A stretch of DNA of 64,000 nt, from positions 62,001 to 126,000 of the forward strand of contig JAJYTD010000003.1 of the NCBI GenBank assembly GCA_021793235.1, given 5' to 3'. This document shows positions 8,138 through 15,406 of this stretch, piece after piece (the stretch's first letter is position 1; each line of letters begins with the position of its first letter). A program made the position numbers and the translations under genes. The notes under the pieces are model-generated. The model made no database searches. It saw only the letters and a program-made list of their open reading frames with translations, and was not told where the DNA came from. This DNA comes from Actinomycetes bacterium. GTDB lineage: Bacteria; Actinomycetota; Actinomycetes; Streptosporangiales; Streptosporangiaceae.

Positions 8138-10258
8138 ATGGAGAAGACTTTGACGACGGCCCCTGCGACGTTCGCCGATGAGGCGCCGCGCCGGCCCGAG
8201 AGCGGCGCGGAAGCGGTCCAGTCCGTCCTCGTCCATCTGGCCACCTCTCCGCTCGATCCGGTGGCGCGGCAATGGGTGGCGGCGGCACTGGATAGCGACG
8301 AGGCTCTCGCCGCTGCCGTTCGCGGTGAGGATATCCGGCCACCGGCCTTCGACACGGGTACGGACGTATCGGGTGCGAAGCCGTGGAGTACAGCGGAGGT
8401 ACAGGCGCAGCGCGTCTACATCAGCCGCATCACCGTTCAAGGGTTCCGCGGCATCGGCCGTCCTGCGGTGCTGGAATTCGATCCGGGGCCGGGACTGACG
8501 GTGATCGTCGGCCGGAACGGGTCGGGCAAATCCAGCTTCGCCGAAGCGGCCGAAGCAGCGCTCACCGGTCGGAACCTGCGCTGGGACGGCATGCCCGCAG
8601 CATGGCGCGATGGCTGGCGCAATCTGCACTTCGACGAGCCCACCGAGGTCACCGTTGACCTCCAGCGCCCGGGGGAGGCCGCGCCCACGCGCGTCACCCG
8701 TACCTGGGCCGGGGACAGCGCGCGCTCGGCCCGAGGCGAGGTGGTCCACCCATCGGGTGAGGTCGCGCCGCTTCGCGCGTTGGGCTGGGGCGCCGACCTT
8801 GTTCGCTACCGCCCGTTCCTGTCCTACGACGAACTCGGCCGGGCCGTCACCGGCCGCGCGGCAGAGCTCTACGACACCCTGACAGCGCTTCTCGGCCTCA
8901 CCGACCTCGCCGAGGCCGAGAAGCGCCTGGCGAAGGCCTGTGACAAGCTCGCCAAGCAGCAGGAGCGCCCCGGACGCGACCTCGCCTACCTCGTCGACCA
9001 GCTGCGCGCCAGCGCCGATCCGCGGGCCCAGCGGGCGGTGGATCTGCTGACCGCCGACTCGATCGACCTCGACCGGCTGGCCGCCATCGCCGCCGACGAC
9101 GGCCCGGCGAACCCCGGGCAGCAGGTCGTACTGCGCCGCCTGCGCCGGCTCTCGGTTCCCGAGCGTTCCCTGCTGACCGATGTCGTCAACGAGCTCCGTG
9201 GAGCGGCCATGGAGCTCGCCATGGCCGCTGGAACCAAAGGCGACCGTGCCCGCGGCGTTGTGGAGCTGCTCCGCCAGGCGCTCGAACACCATCAGCGCCA
9301 CCCGGCCGAGACCGACTGCCCGACCTGTGGGGCCGGCGGTGCGCTGGGGCCCCAGTGGGAGGAGCGGGCCGCAGCCGAGATCGCCGCCCTCAGCCCCATG
9401 GCGGCCAGCGCCTCAGCGGCATACGAGCGCGCTGACAACGCCCGGGACCAGGCTCGTTTCCTGGTGGCTCCAATGCCGTCGTGGCTGCCCGCCGACAGCG
9501 AGCTCGGCCAGGTCTGGGCGCAGTGGGAGGCCGGAGCCGCGATCACTGATCTGAGTGAACTGGCCGACCACATCGATACGGTGGGGCGCCGGCTGCGCTC
9601 CACGGCGATCGCCGCACGCAAGGCCGCGAGCGCACGTCTGGATGATCCCACCGACGGGTGGGTCGGCCTCGCCGAGCAACTCTCCGCCTGGGTCGACGAC
9701 GCGCGCGCGTCGCTGCGCGCCCGTGAGATCCTGCAGCCGGCCGGGCAGGCTCTCCGGTGGCTCACCGGGCTGGCCAAAGAGGTGCGCAACGAGCGGCTGC
9801 GCCCTCTGGCGGCCCAGGCCGAACACGTCTGGCACCGGCTGCGTCAGGAGCGCCACATCGACCTGGAGGCGTTGCGTCTGGTCGGCCGGGGAGCGCAGAG
9901 GCGGGTCGCGGTGGACGTCGCAGTGGACGGGGTGGAGAACGACGGAAATGCGCCCGGGCTGCTCAGCCAGGGGGAATTCCAGGCGCTGGCGCTGTCGATC
10001 TGCCTGCCGCGCACGCTGGTGCCCGGCAACCCGTTCGGCTTTCTCCTGCTGGACGACCCCGTGCAGGCCATGGACACCGAGACCGTGGAAGGACTCTCCG
10101 CGGTGCTCGCCGAGGTGGGGCGGCACCGGCAGATCGTCGTGTTCACCCACGACACGCGGCTGCCGGACGCCCTGCGCCGACTAGGGCTGCCGGCGGTGAT
10201 CCGGGCCATCAACCGGGACGCGACATCTAACGTCTGGGTGTCTGATTCGGGGCGTTAG
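8138..10258 (+). CDS. RecF/Rad50-like AAA ATPase, orphan
   Basis: The protein has 706 residues. After about 90 residues of leader it shows a RecF/SMC-type head: beta strands ISRITVQGFRGIG, Walker A GRNGSGKS (125-132), a signature motif LSQGEF (609-614), Walker B LLLDDPVQAMD (636-646) and a D-loop/H-loop region ending IVVFTHDTRLP. The middle part is helical with a CPTC motif (Cys394, Cys397) that resembles half of a Rad50 zinc hook. It has no nuclease or helicase domain and no partner gene follows. It begins 205 bases after jetC, in the place where jetD would be expected. The family is an SMC-like ATPase of unknown role; defence or DNA repair is an inference from context. The start has only a weak GCGGG upstream, so it is uncertain. 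Confidence 0.75.
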   Translation: MEKTLTTAPATFADEAPRRPESGAEAVQSVLVHLATSPLDPVARQWVAAALDSDEALAAAVRGEDIRPPAFDTGTDVSGAKPWSTAEVQAQRVYISRITVQGFRGIGRPAVLEFDPGPGLTVIVGRNGSGKSSFAEAAEAALTGRNLRWDGMPAAWRDGWRNLHFDEPTEVTVDLQRPGEAAPTRVTRTWAGDSARSARGEVVHPSGEVAPLRALGWGADLVRYRPFLSYDELGRAVTGRAAELYDTLTALLGLTDLAEAEKRLAKACDKLAKQQERPGRDLAYLVDQLRASADPRAQRAVDLLTADSIDLDRLAAIAADDGPANPGQQVVLRRLRRLSVPERSLLTDVVNELRGAAMELAMAAGTKGDRARGVVELLRQALEHHQRHPAETDCPTCGAGGALGPQWEERAAAEIAALSPMAASASAAYERADNARDQARFLVAPMPSWLPADSELGQVWAQWEAGAAITDLSELADHIDTVGRRLRSTAIAARKAASARLDDPTDGWVGLAEQLSAWVDDARASLRAREILQPAGQALRWLTGLAKEVRNERLRPLAAQAEHVWHRLRQERHIDLEALRLVGRGAQRRVAVDVAVDGVENDGNAPGLLSQGEFQALALSICLPRTLVPGNPFGFLLLDDPVQAMDTETVEGLSAVLAEVGRHRQIVVFTHDTRLPDALRRLGLPAVIRAINRDATSNVWVSDSGR

Positions 10259-10266
10259 TAGACGGC

Positions 10267-10291
10267 CGGGAACGGTGCCGGGCCGTTCCCG
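10267..10291 (+). terminator. terminator of the orphan ATPase gene
   Basis: CGGGAACGG (10267-10275) pairs perfectly with 10283-10291 around a 7-base loop, starting 9 bases after the stop codon and followed by TCGATTT. Confidence 0.75.
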
Positions 10292-10296
10292 TCGAT

Positions 10297-10327
10297 TTGG
10301 CAGAGCACCCCTGAGGGCCTGTATAGT
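10297..10327 (+). promoter_or_regulatory. promoter of tRNA-Thr
   Basis: TTGGCA (10297-10302) and TATAGT (10322-10327) are separated by 19 bases, and the tRNA begins 52 bases after the -10 box. The spacing is slightly long, but the -10 box is strong. Confidence 0.6.
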
Positions 10328-10379
10328 CGTAACCAACGCAAGCGGCGGAACCCCTAGAGGGCGGAAGCCGCGCAAGTGC

Positions 10380-10455
10380 GCCCCTTTAGCTCAGTCGGCA
10401 GAGCGTCTCCATGGTAAGGAGAAGGTCTACGGTTCGATTCCGTAAAGGGGCTCCA
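10380..10455 (+). tRNA. tRNA-Thr (anticodon GGT)
   Basis: GCCCCTT (10380-10386) pairs with AAGGGGC (10445-10451); the discriminator is T10452 and the CCA at 10453-10455 is encoded. The anticodon GGT is at 10413-10415 in a 7-base loop. It bounds the accessory segment on the right. Confidence 0.96.
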
Positions 10456-10490
10456 CCACTTGATTGAGGTTCCGGTCCACTCAGGTGGGT

Positions 10491-10515
10491 GACCGGCGAA
10501 TCTCATTCGCCGGTC
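10491..10515 (+). terminator. hairpin between tRNA-Thr and tRNA-Met
   Basis: GACCGGCGAAT (10491-10501) pairs perfectly with 10505-10515 around a CTC loop. It probably ends the tRNA-Thr transcript or acts as a processing site. Confidence 0.65.
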
Positions 10516-10562
10516 TGTCCGGGTTCCGGTATCCTTGAGTAATTCCGGGTCTCGGAAACCGT

Positions 10563-10635
10563 GGCGGAGTAGCTCAGTCGGTAGAGCAAGCGGCTCATAA
10601 TCGCTGTGTCGTCGGTTCAAGTCCGGCCTCCGCTA
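10563..10635 (+). tRNA. elongator tRNA-Met (anticodon CAT)
   Basis: The acceptor stem is GGCGGAG with CTCCGCT (one terminal G-U pair), the anticodon CAT is at 10596-10598, and the T-arm contains GGTTCAAGTCC. CCA is not encoded. The paired first base and standard D-arm indicate the elongator rather than the initiator form. Confidence 0.93.
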
Positions 10636-10721
10636 CCGCCTGCGCGGCCCCTGTGTCGGATCAGGGGTCACCGCGGGTCTTTTTCAGTGTCCTGTGTAAC
10701 CAGCGAGAAAGGCACTCCGAC

Positions 10722-10886
10722 GTGGCTGTCACAGATGTGAGGCCGAAGATCACCCTGGCCTGCCAGGAGTGCAAGCACCGTAACTACATCACGCGGAAGA
10801 ACCGTCGGAACAATCCCGACCGTCTCTCGCTGAAGAAGTTCTGCCCCAACTGCCGGCAGCACACCGAGCACCGCGAAACCCGCTAA
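10722..10886 (+). CDS. rpmG: 50S ribosomal protein L33 (zinc form)
   Basis: The protein has 54 residues from a GTG start, with AGAAAGG about 9 bases upstream. It reads [17 protein letters not shown] at the start and has a second CPNC pair, giving the four-cysteine zinc ribbon of the C+ type L33. An upstream in-frame start would add 23 non-conserved residues and was rejected. rpmG beside MaoC-type dehydratase genes and upstream of tRNA-Trp, secE and nusG is a conserved actinobacterial arrangement. Confidence 0.95.
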   Translation: MAVTDVRPKITLACQECKHRNYITRKNRRNNPDRLSLKKFCPNCRQHTEHRETR

Positions 10887-10951
10887 GGTTTCGGGTTCTC
10901 GTCGGCGTGGCCGCCCTCGTGCGGCAGAGCCGCAGTGGTCTTCGCGTTCAT

Positions 10952-10980
10952 AGCCCAGTGAGCGACTCGCTCGCTGGGCT
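10952..10980 (+). terminator. terminator after rpmG
   Basis: A 13-bp stem (10952-10964 with 10968-10980, one wobble pair) with a 3-base loop is followed by ATTACTGTG. Confidence 0.75.
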
Positions 10981-11060
10981 ATTACTGTGTGGTGGTCCCT
11001 GTCTGATCAGGTCTGGTCAGGGACGCCGAACAACGGAGAACGCAGCGTGAGAGGGAGCCG

Positions 11061-11522
11061 ATGGCGATCAACCGGGACTGTCTGGGGCGGGAGTACGAGG
11101 CACCGCAACCCTACGAGGTGACGCGCGGCAAGATTCGGGAGTTCGCCAACGCCATCCAGGACCCGAACCCGTTCTACACCGACGTCGAAGCCGCCCGGGC
11201 CGCGGGTTACAAAGATGTCATCGCTCCGCCGACCTTCCCCATCATCATGGACATGGACGGTGTGGGGCAGGCCGTCGTCGATCCCGAGCTGGGCTTGGAC
11301 TTCTCGATGGTGGTGCACGGAGACCAGCGTTTTTGCTACAGCCGCCCCATGGAGGCCGGCGACGTCCTCACCTCGGTGACACGGATCTCCGGCATCAAAG
11401 CTCTGGGCGACAAGGAGATGCTGACGCTGGAGAGCGAGATCAGCACGGTCGGCGGTGAGCACATCGTCACTGCCGTGAACATGCTCTTCGTGCGCGGCAG
11501 TACCGACACGAGCGAGAAGTGA
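11061..11522 (+). CDS. HadA-like MaoC N-terminal (FAS1-like) dehydratase subunit
   Basis: The protein has 153 residues of the hot-dog fold UPF0336/MaoC_N type. It contains REFANAIQDPNPFYTD and a VVHGDQRF stretch typical of the family. In mycobacteria the homologous gene beside rpmG encodes HadA, the partner subunit of the (3R)-hydroxyacyl-ACP dehydratase; this subunit lacks the catalytic Asp/His pair. The following gene supplies the catalytic subunit 11 bases downstream, so the two probably form a heterodimer. Since this lineage is not expected to make mycolic acids, the natural substrate is open. GGGAG precedes the ATG. Confidence 0.85.
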   Translation: MAINRDCLGREYEAPQPYEVTRGKIREFANAIQDPNPFYTDVEAARAAGYKDVIAPPTFPIIMDMDGVGQAVVDPELGLDFSMVVHGDQRFCYSRPMEAGDVLTSVTRISGIKALGDKEMLTLESEISTVGGEHIVTAVNMLFVRGSTDTSEK

Positions 11523-11533
11523 GGGAGCCGCGT

Positions 11534-11962
11534 ATGACCGCCACTGTCCGCTACGACGAGGTCGAGGCCGGTACCGAGCTGCCCGAGCAGACGTATCCGG
11601 TACGCCGCGTCGACCTCATCCGGTACGCGGGGGCATCCGGCGATTTCAACCCGATCCACTGGAACGAGCGCACCGCCAAGGCCGTGGGGCTGCCCGACGT
11701 CATCGCGCACGGCATGTTCACTATGGCGCAGGCGGGCCGGCTCATCACCGACTGGGTGGGCGACCCCGGCGCCGTCGTCGAGTACGGGGTGCGCTTCTCC
11801 GCGCCGGTCGTGGTACCCGACGACGACAAGGGGGCCGAGATCACCGTTGGCGGTGTCGTCAAGGAGAAGCTCGGCGACAACCTCGTCCGGATCACCATCA
11901 CGGCCCGTTCCGGCGAAGCCAAGGTCCTGGCCCGTTCCACCGCTGTGGTCCGCCTATCCTGA
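11534..11962 (+). CDS. HadB-like MaoC dehydratase, catalytic subunit
   Basis: The protein has 142 residues. The hydratase-2 motif SGDFNPIHWN gives Asp37 and His42 as the catalytic pair, followed by AHGMFTMAQAG, typical of R-specific enoyl hydratases. The start at 11534 has GAGGGAG 6 bases upstream; a GTG overlapping the previous stop codon was judged less likely. It is translationally close to the HadA-like gene and probably acts with it on 3-hydroxyacyl thioesters. murB follows 73 bases later. Confidence 0.88.
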   Translation: MTATVRYDEVEAGTELPEQTYPVRRVDLIRYAGASGDFNPIHWNERTAKAVGLPDVIAHGMFTMAQAGRLITDWVGDPGAVVEYGVRFSAPVVVPDDDKGAEITVGGVVKEKLGDNLVRITITARSGEAKVLARSTAVVRLS

Positions 11963-12035
11963 CCCGATGCCGGCCTCCACAGCCCCCTGGCCGTCGGAGG
12001 CCGGCACCAGTTCTCATTCCCACCAGAGGTAACCC

Positions 12036-13103
12036 GTGTCCCCTGCGTCCGACCGCAACGTTTCGCTCGCCGACTACACCACTCTGGGCCTGGGCGGTCC
12101 CGCTGCGCGGTTTCACACCGCGGGCGATACCGACGAGCTGGTGGCCGCCGTGGCGGCGGCCGATGCCGTGGGCGAGCCACTGCTCATCCTCGGCGGCGGC
12201 AGCAACCTGGTGGTCGCCGATGACGGCTTCGACGGGACCGTCGTGCACGTCGACTCCCAGGGCACGGTGGTCGACACCGAGACCGAGGACCGCGTCCGCG
12301 TCAGGGTCGGCGCCGGTGTGGAGTGGGAACCCTTCGTGGCGTGGAGCGTGGACGAAGGACTGAGCGGCATCGAGTGCCTGTCCGGCATCCCCGGGCGTGT
12401 GGGGGCCACGCCGATTCAGAATGTCGGGGCCTACGGCCAAGACGTCAGCCAGACCATCGTCGAGGTCGTGGTCTATGACCGGCGGACCGGGAGGAGCCTG
12501 GCCCTGGGCAACGCCGACTGCGGGTTCGGCTATCGCGACAGTGCCTTCAAGGGCAGCGAGCGCTACGTCGTCTGCGAAGTCGTGTTCGAACTGACCCGGT
12601 CCCGGTTGAGCCGCCCGATCCGCTACGCCGAAGTCGCCCGGGCGCACGGGGTCGACGCCGGCGCGCAGGTGCCGCTGGCCGATGCCCGCGCGACAGTGCT
12701 GGGACTGCGCAGGAGCAAGGGCATGGTCCTTGACCCCGACGACCCGGACACCCGCAGCGCCGGCTCCTTCTTCACCAATCCGGTCCTCGGCCCAGAGGAG
12801 TTCACCGAGTTCCGCAAACGCGTTGCCGAGCGGCTCGGCCCGCAGGTGGAGCCGCCGGCCCATCCGGACGCAGAGGGGCGGATGAAGCTCTCCGCCGCCT
12901 GGCTGATCGATCGGGCCGGATTCGCCAAAGGCCATGGTGACGCAGCTCGGATCTCCACAAAGCACACACTCGCCCTGACCAACCCGGGCGGTGCCCGCAC
13001 CGAGGACCTGCTCCGGCTGGCGCGTGAGGTGCGTGCCGGAGTCGCGGAGGCGTTCGGAGTGACGCTGGTCAACGAGCCGGTCATGGTGGGCGTCGCGCTC
13101 TGA
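12036..13103 (+). CDS. murB: UDP-N-acetylenolpyruvoylglucosamine reductase MurB
   Basis: The protein has 355 residues from a GTG start with AGAGG 7 bases upstream. It reduces enolpyruvyl-UDP-GlcNAc to UDP-MurNAc with NADPH and FAD in the cytoplasm. Visible landmarks are the FAD-binding LILGGGSNLVV, the GIECLSGIPGRVGATPIQNVGAYG block, the catalytic RSAGSFF with Ser244 as the proton donor, and the C-terminal GHGDAARISTKHTLAL region. Length fits type I MurB. The gene sits downstream of the dehydratase pair and before a 383-base gap with a riboswitch. Confidence 0.97.
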   Translation: MSPASDRNVSLADYTTLGLGGPAARFHTAGDTDELVAAVAAADAVGEPLLILGGGSNLVVADDGFDGTVVHVDSQGTVVDTETEDRVRVRVGAGVEWEPFVAWSVDEGLSGIECLSGIPGRVGATPIQNVGAYGQDVSQTIVEVVVYDRRTGRSLALGNADCGFGYRDSAFKGSERYVVCEVVFELTRSRLSRPIRYAEVARAHGVDAGAQVPLADARATVLGLRRSKGMVLDPDDPDTRSAGSFFTNPVLGPEEFTEFRKRVAERLGPQVEPPAHPDAEGRMKLSAAWLIDRAGFAKGHGDAARISTKHTLALTNPGGARTEDLLRLAREVRAGVAEAFGVTLVNEPVMVGVAL

Positions 13104-13199
13104 CCGCGCACGCCCCAACGCCGGGCACACCAATTTTCTTCGGCTCCCCGAACTTTATTATTCGCCGTGGCCGCCAATTTTAATCGGCTGGGCAATGAA

Positions 13200-13227
13200 T
13201 TGCGCTCGAATGCGTTCCTGGTAAAGT
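13200..13227 (+). promoter_or_regulatory. promoter of the riboswitch-controlled transporter gene
   Basis: TTGCGC (13200-13205) and TAAAGT (13222-13227) are 16 bases apart. Predicted transcription starts a few bases before the aptamer core. The preceding 60 bases are unusually AT-rich for this genome, possibly an UP element. Confidence 0.55.
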
Positions 13228-13234
13228 CGAATTC

Positions 13235-13396
13235 ATCGAAGGGGAGTAGCCCTTGATTCATGCGGTCGACACACCGGCCCGCGTCCGCGCGTGCCCGGCC
13301 GCATGAGCCCCGCCGTCGGCGAGACGTTCCCGTACCGACGGCCAAACCGGTGCACGAGCTGTGATTCGGTGGGCGGGCGAGACTTTCGGTCCGGTA
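13235..13396 (+). ncRNA. yybP-ykoY type manganese riboswitch (candidate)
   Basis: The conserved L1 string GGGGAGTAGC is at 13241-13250, followed by a TTGATTCATGCGGTC segment. The closing L3-type string GCGAGACTTTCG is at 13377-13388 and can pair with the 5' CGAAGG. An internal hairpin around 13309-13333 (GTCGG...CCGAC) carries a second GCGAGAC. These are the hallmarks of the Mn2+-sensing yybP-ykoY aptamer. It lies directly upstream of a UPF0016/Gdt1 transporter gene, one of the gene families this riboswitch is known to control. Exact ends are approximate. Confidence 0.75.
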
Positions 13397-13486
13397 GGTA
13401 TTCACCGGATCGGAGTGCGGCGCCTGCTTTTCGCTTCCACCCGGTCCGCGGTGCAAAATCGCATCAGGTAAAGGGAGCGGGTTTCT

Positions 13487-14077
13487 GTGGGGTTCATTGC
13501 CGCATTCTCCATGAGTACGGCCGCCATTTTCTTCGCTGAAATGGGCGACAAGACCCAACTCGTGGCGATGTCCCTGGCGACGCGGTACCGCGTGGTGACA
13601 GTACTGCTCGGTATCACCGTGGCCACGGCTGCGGTGCACGGCGCGAGCGTGCTCATCGCCGAAGTCCTCGGGATGGCCATCCCTACCGATTGGGCCACCC
13701 TGGCCGCAGGCGTCGCGTTCCTCGTTTTCGGCGTGTGGACCCTCATCGGTGACGAACTCACCGAAAAGGACGAGGCGCGTGCGGCCTCCCGCCGGATCAG
13801 CTCCCCGCTCATGACCGTCTGCGCGGTCTTCTTCGTCGCCGAGCTCGGCGACAAGACGATGCTCACCACGATCACCATCGGGACGCAATACGACTGGTTT
13901 CCGGTATGGATAGGATCCACCGTGGGGATGGTGCTCGCCGACGGCATCGGGATCGCCCTGGGCGCCGCTCTCGGCAAGCGTCTGCCGGAACGCGCGGTCC
14001 AGATCGGTGCGGCGGCCCTGTTCTTCCTCGCCGGCGGCGCCCTGCTGCTGCAGGGCGTACGGATGGTCGCCGTCTGA
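13487..14077 (+). CDS. UPF0016/Gdt1-family cation (probably Mn2+) exporter
   Basis: The protein has 196 residues and about six membrane helices in two similar halves. Each half carries the family signature E-x-G-D-K-T: EMGDKT at 18-23 and ELGDKT at 119-124, which bind the transported cation. Homologues include yeast Gdt1, human TMEM165 and bacterial MneA, which move Mn2+ or Ca2+. The upstream manganese riboswitch supports Mn2+ export here. The GTG start has AAGGGAG about 10 bases upstream. It is probably induced when cellular Mn2+ is high. Confidence 0.9.
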   Translation: MGFIAAFSMSTAAIFFAEMGDKTQLVAMSLATRYRVVTVLLGITVATAAVHGASVLIAEVLGMAIPTDWATLAAGVAFLVFGVWTLIGDELTEKDEARAASRRISSPLMTVCAVFFVAELGDKTMLTTITIGTQYDWFPVWIGSTVGMVLADGIGIALGAALGKRLPERAVQIGAAALFFLAGGALLLQGVRMVAV

Positions 14078-14227
14078 GCCCTGCCGCCGATCGCGGCGAC
14101 TCGGCGAGAGGAGACCACGTATCGCCGAAGAACCGATCAGAGCCCGGCCATCGGGAAGCATGAGGCCGCTGAGCAGAGGACCAAGGGGCCGACACGGATC
14201 CGCTGCCCGCTGCCTGCCACCGAAGTG

Positions 14228-15250
14228 TCAATTCGGAGGGGTGGCCAGCCAGGTGTCCACACCGCTCAGCAGTTCCTTCTTCAGCGTGTCGGGTGCGGCG
14301 GAGCCGCGAATCGACATCCGTGCCAGCTCGGCGAGTTCGTCATCGCTGAAGCCGAATACTCTTCGGGCGATCTCGTACTGCTCGACCAGCCGGTGGCTGA
14401 ACAGCAACGGGTCGTCGGCGCCGAGCGCGATCGGTGCTCCGGCGTCGAACAGTCGGCGCAGCGGCACGTGCTCGATCTGGTCGACCACGCCGAGACTCAC
14501 GTTGGAGCTCGGGCAAAGTTCGAGTGTGACCTCTTGCGTGGCGATGCGCTCGACCAGATACGGGTCCTCTGCGGCGCGGACCCCATGGCCGATCCGGTGG
14601 GCTGACAGCTCGTCCAGGCACTCCCGGACGCTGCGCGGCCCCTGCAGCTCGCCGCCGTGCGGGGCCGAGAGCAGCCCGGCACGCTGGGCGATCCGGAACG
14701 CGCCCTCGAACTCCAGCGCCCGCCCGCGCCGCTCGTCGTTGTTGAGCCCGAACGAGACCACGCCGCGACCGGCGTACTGGGCAGCGAGGCGGGCGAGCGT
14801 TTTGGCGTCGAGAGGGTGCTTGGTGCGGTTGGCGGCGACCATGATGCCGATGGCCACGCCGGTCTCCCGTTCCGCGGCACGGGCGGCGTCGAGTATGAGG
14901 TCCAGGGTGGCGGTCAGGCCATCGAAGCGGGAGGCGTAGCCGCTGGGGTCCACTTGGAGCTCCAGCCACCCCGACCCTGCACACCGCTCTTCCTCGGCCG
15001 TCTCGCGCAGGAGCCGGTACACGTCCTCGGGTCGCTGCAGCACCGACCGTGCGATGTCGTATAGGCGCTGGAAGCGAAACCAGCCGCGTTCGTCGGTCGC
15101 TCTCAGCTTCGGCGGCCACTCCGAGGCGAGAGCCTGCGGGAGGTGTACTCCCCGCTGCTCGGCCAACTCCACGAGCGTCGTATGCCGCATGGAACCGGTG
15201 AAGTGCTGATGCAAATGGGCTTTTGGCAACTGGGCGATCGGGCGTTCCAT
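14228..15250 (-). CDS. adenosine deaminase-family amidohydrolase
   Basis: The protein has 340 residues. It has the TIM-barrel metal-dependent deaminase landmarks: PKAHLHQH with His14 and His16 as zinc ligands, an APHGGE motif with the catalytic Glu, RIGHG, LCPSSNVSLG and a GADDP block for the last metal ligand. Adenosine or a related purine is the likely substrate, consistent with purine salvage. The residue before the LH of the first motif is His rather than the usual Glu. The ATG at 15250 was chosen; a TTG 18 bases upstream is possible and neither has a strong ribosome binding site. The gene is convergent to the transporter gene and lies downstream of the aminotransferase gene on the same strand. 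Confidence 0.85.
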   Translation of the reverse strand: MERPIAQLPKAHLHQHFTGSMRHTTLVELAEQRGVHLPQALASEWPPKLRATDERGWFRFQRLYDIARSVLQRPEDVYRLLRETAEEERCAGSGWLELQVDPSGYASRFDGLTATLDLILDAARAAERETGVAIGIMVAANRTKHPLDAKTLARLAAQYAGRGVVSFGLNNDERRGRALEFEGAFRIAQRAGLLSAPHGGELQGPRSVRECLDELSAHRIGHGVRAAEDPYLVERIATQEVTLELCPSSNVSLGVVDQIEHVPLRRLFDAGAPIALGADDPLLFSHRLVEQYEIARRVFGFSDDELAELARMSIRGSAAPDTLKKELLSGVDTWLATPPN

Positions 15251-15359
15251 AGCCCAAGGGTGCCGCAAAGTGGGACGTGCCGCCGCACACTCGTGGCAAC
15301 CCGCATGCGGCAGTCGCTTTCCAGTGGCCTCCCGGCCGTCCCGAACAAGGAAGGCGCCG

Positions 15360-15375
15360 CCCCGCGGCAGCGGGG
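15360..15375 (-). terminator. hairpin after the aminotransferase gene
   Basis: CCCCGC pairs with GCGGGG around GGCA, within a longer GC-rich imperfect stem, about 30 bases after the stop codon in the minus direction. Confidence 0.45.
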
Positions 15376-15406
15376 CGGACCGGGGCCGGGCGGGTCTCCG
15401 TACGGC

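Noticed and set aside
146-10455. Integrative element using tRNA-Tyr or tRNA-Thr as attachment site
   Set aside because: No integrase, no excisionase, and no duplicated tRNA 3' end was found in the segment.
13291-13539. 82-codon open frame before the transporter gene
   Set aside because: It lies within the riboswitch candidate and runs into the start of the transporter gene out of frame; no ribosome binding site.
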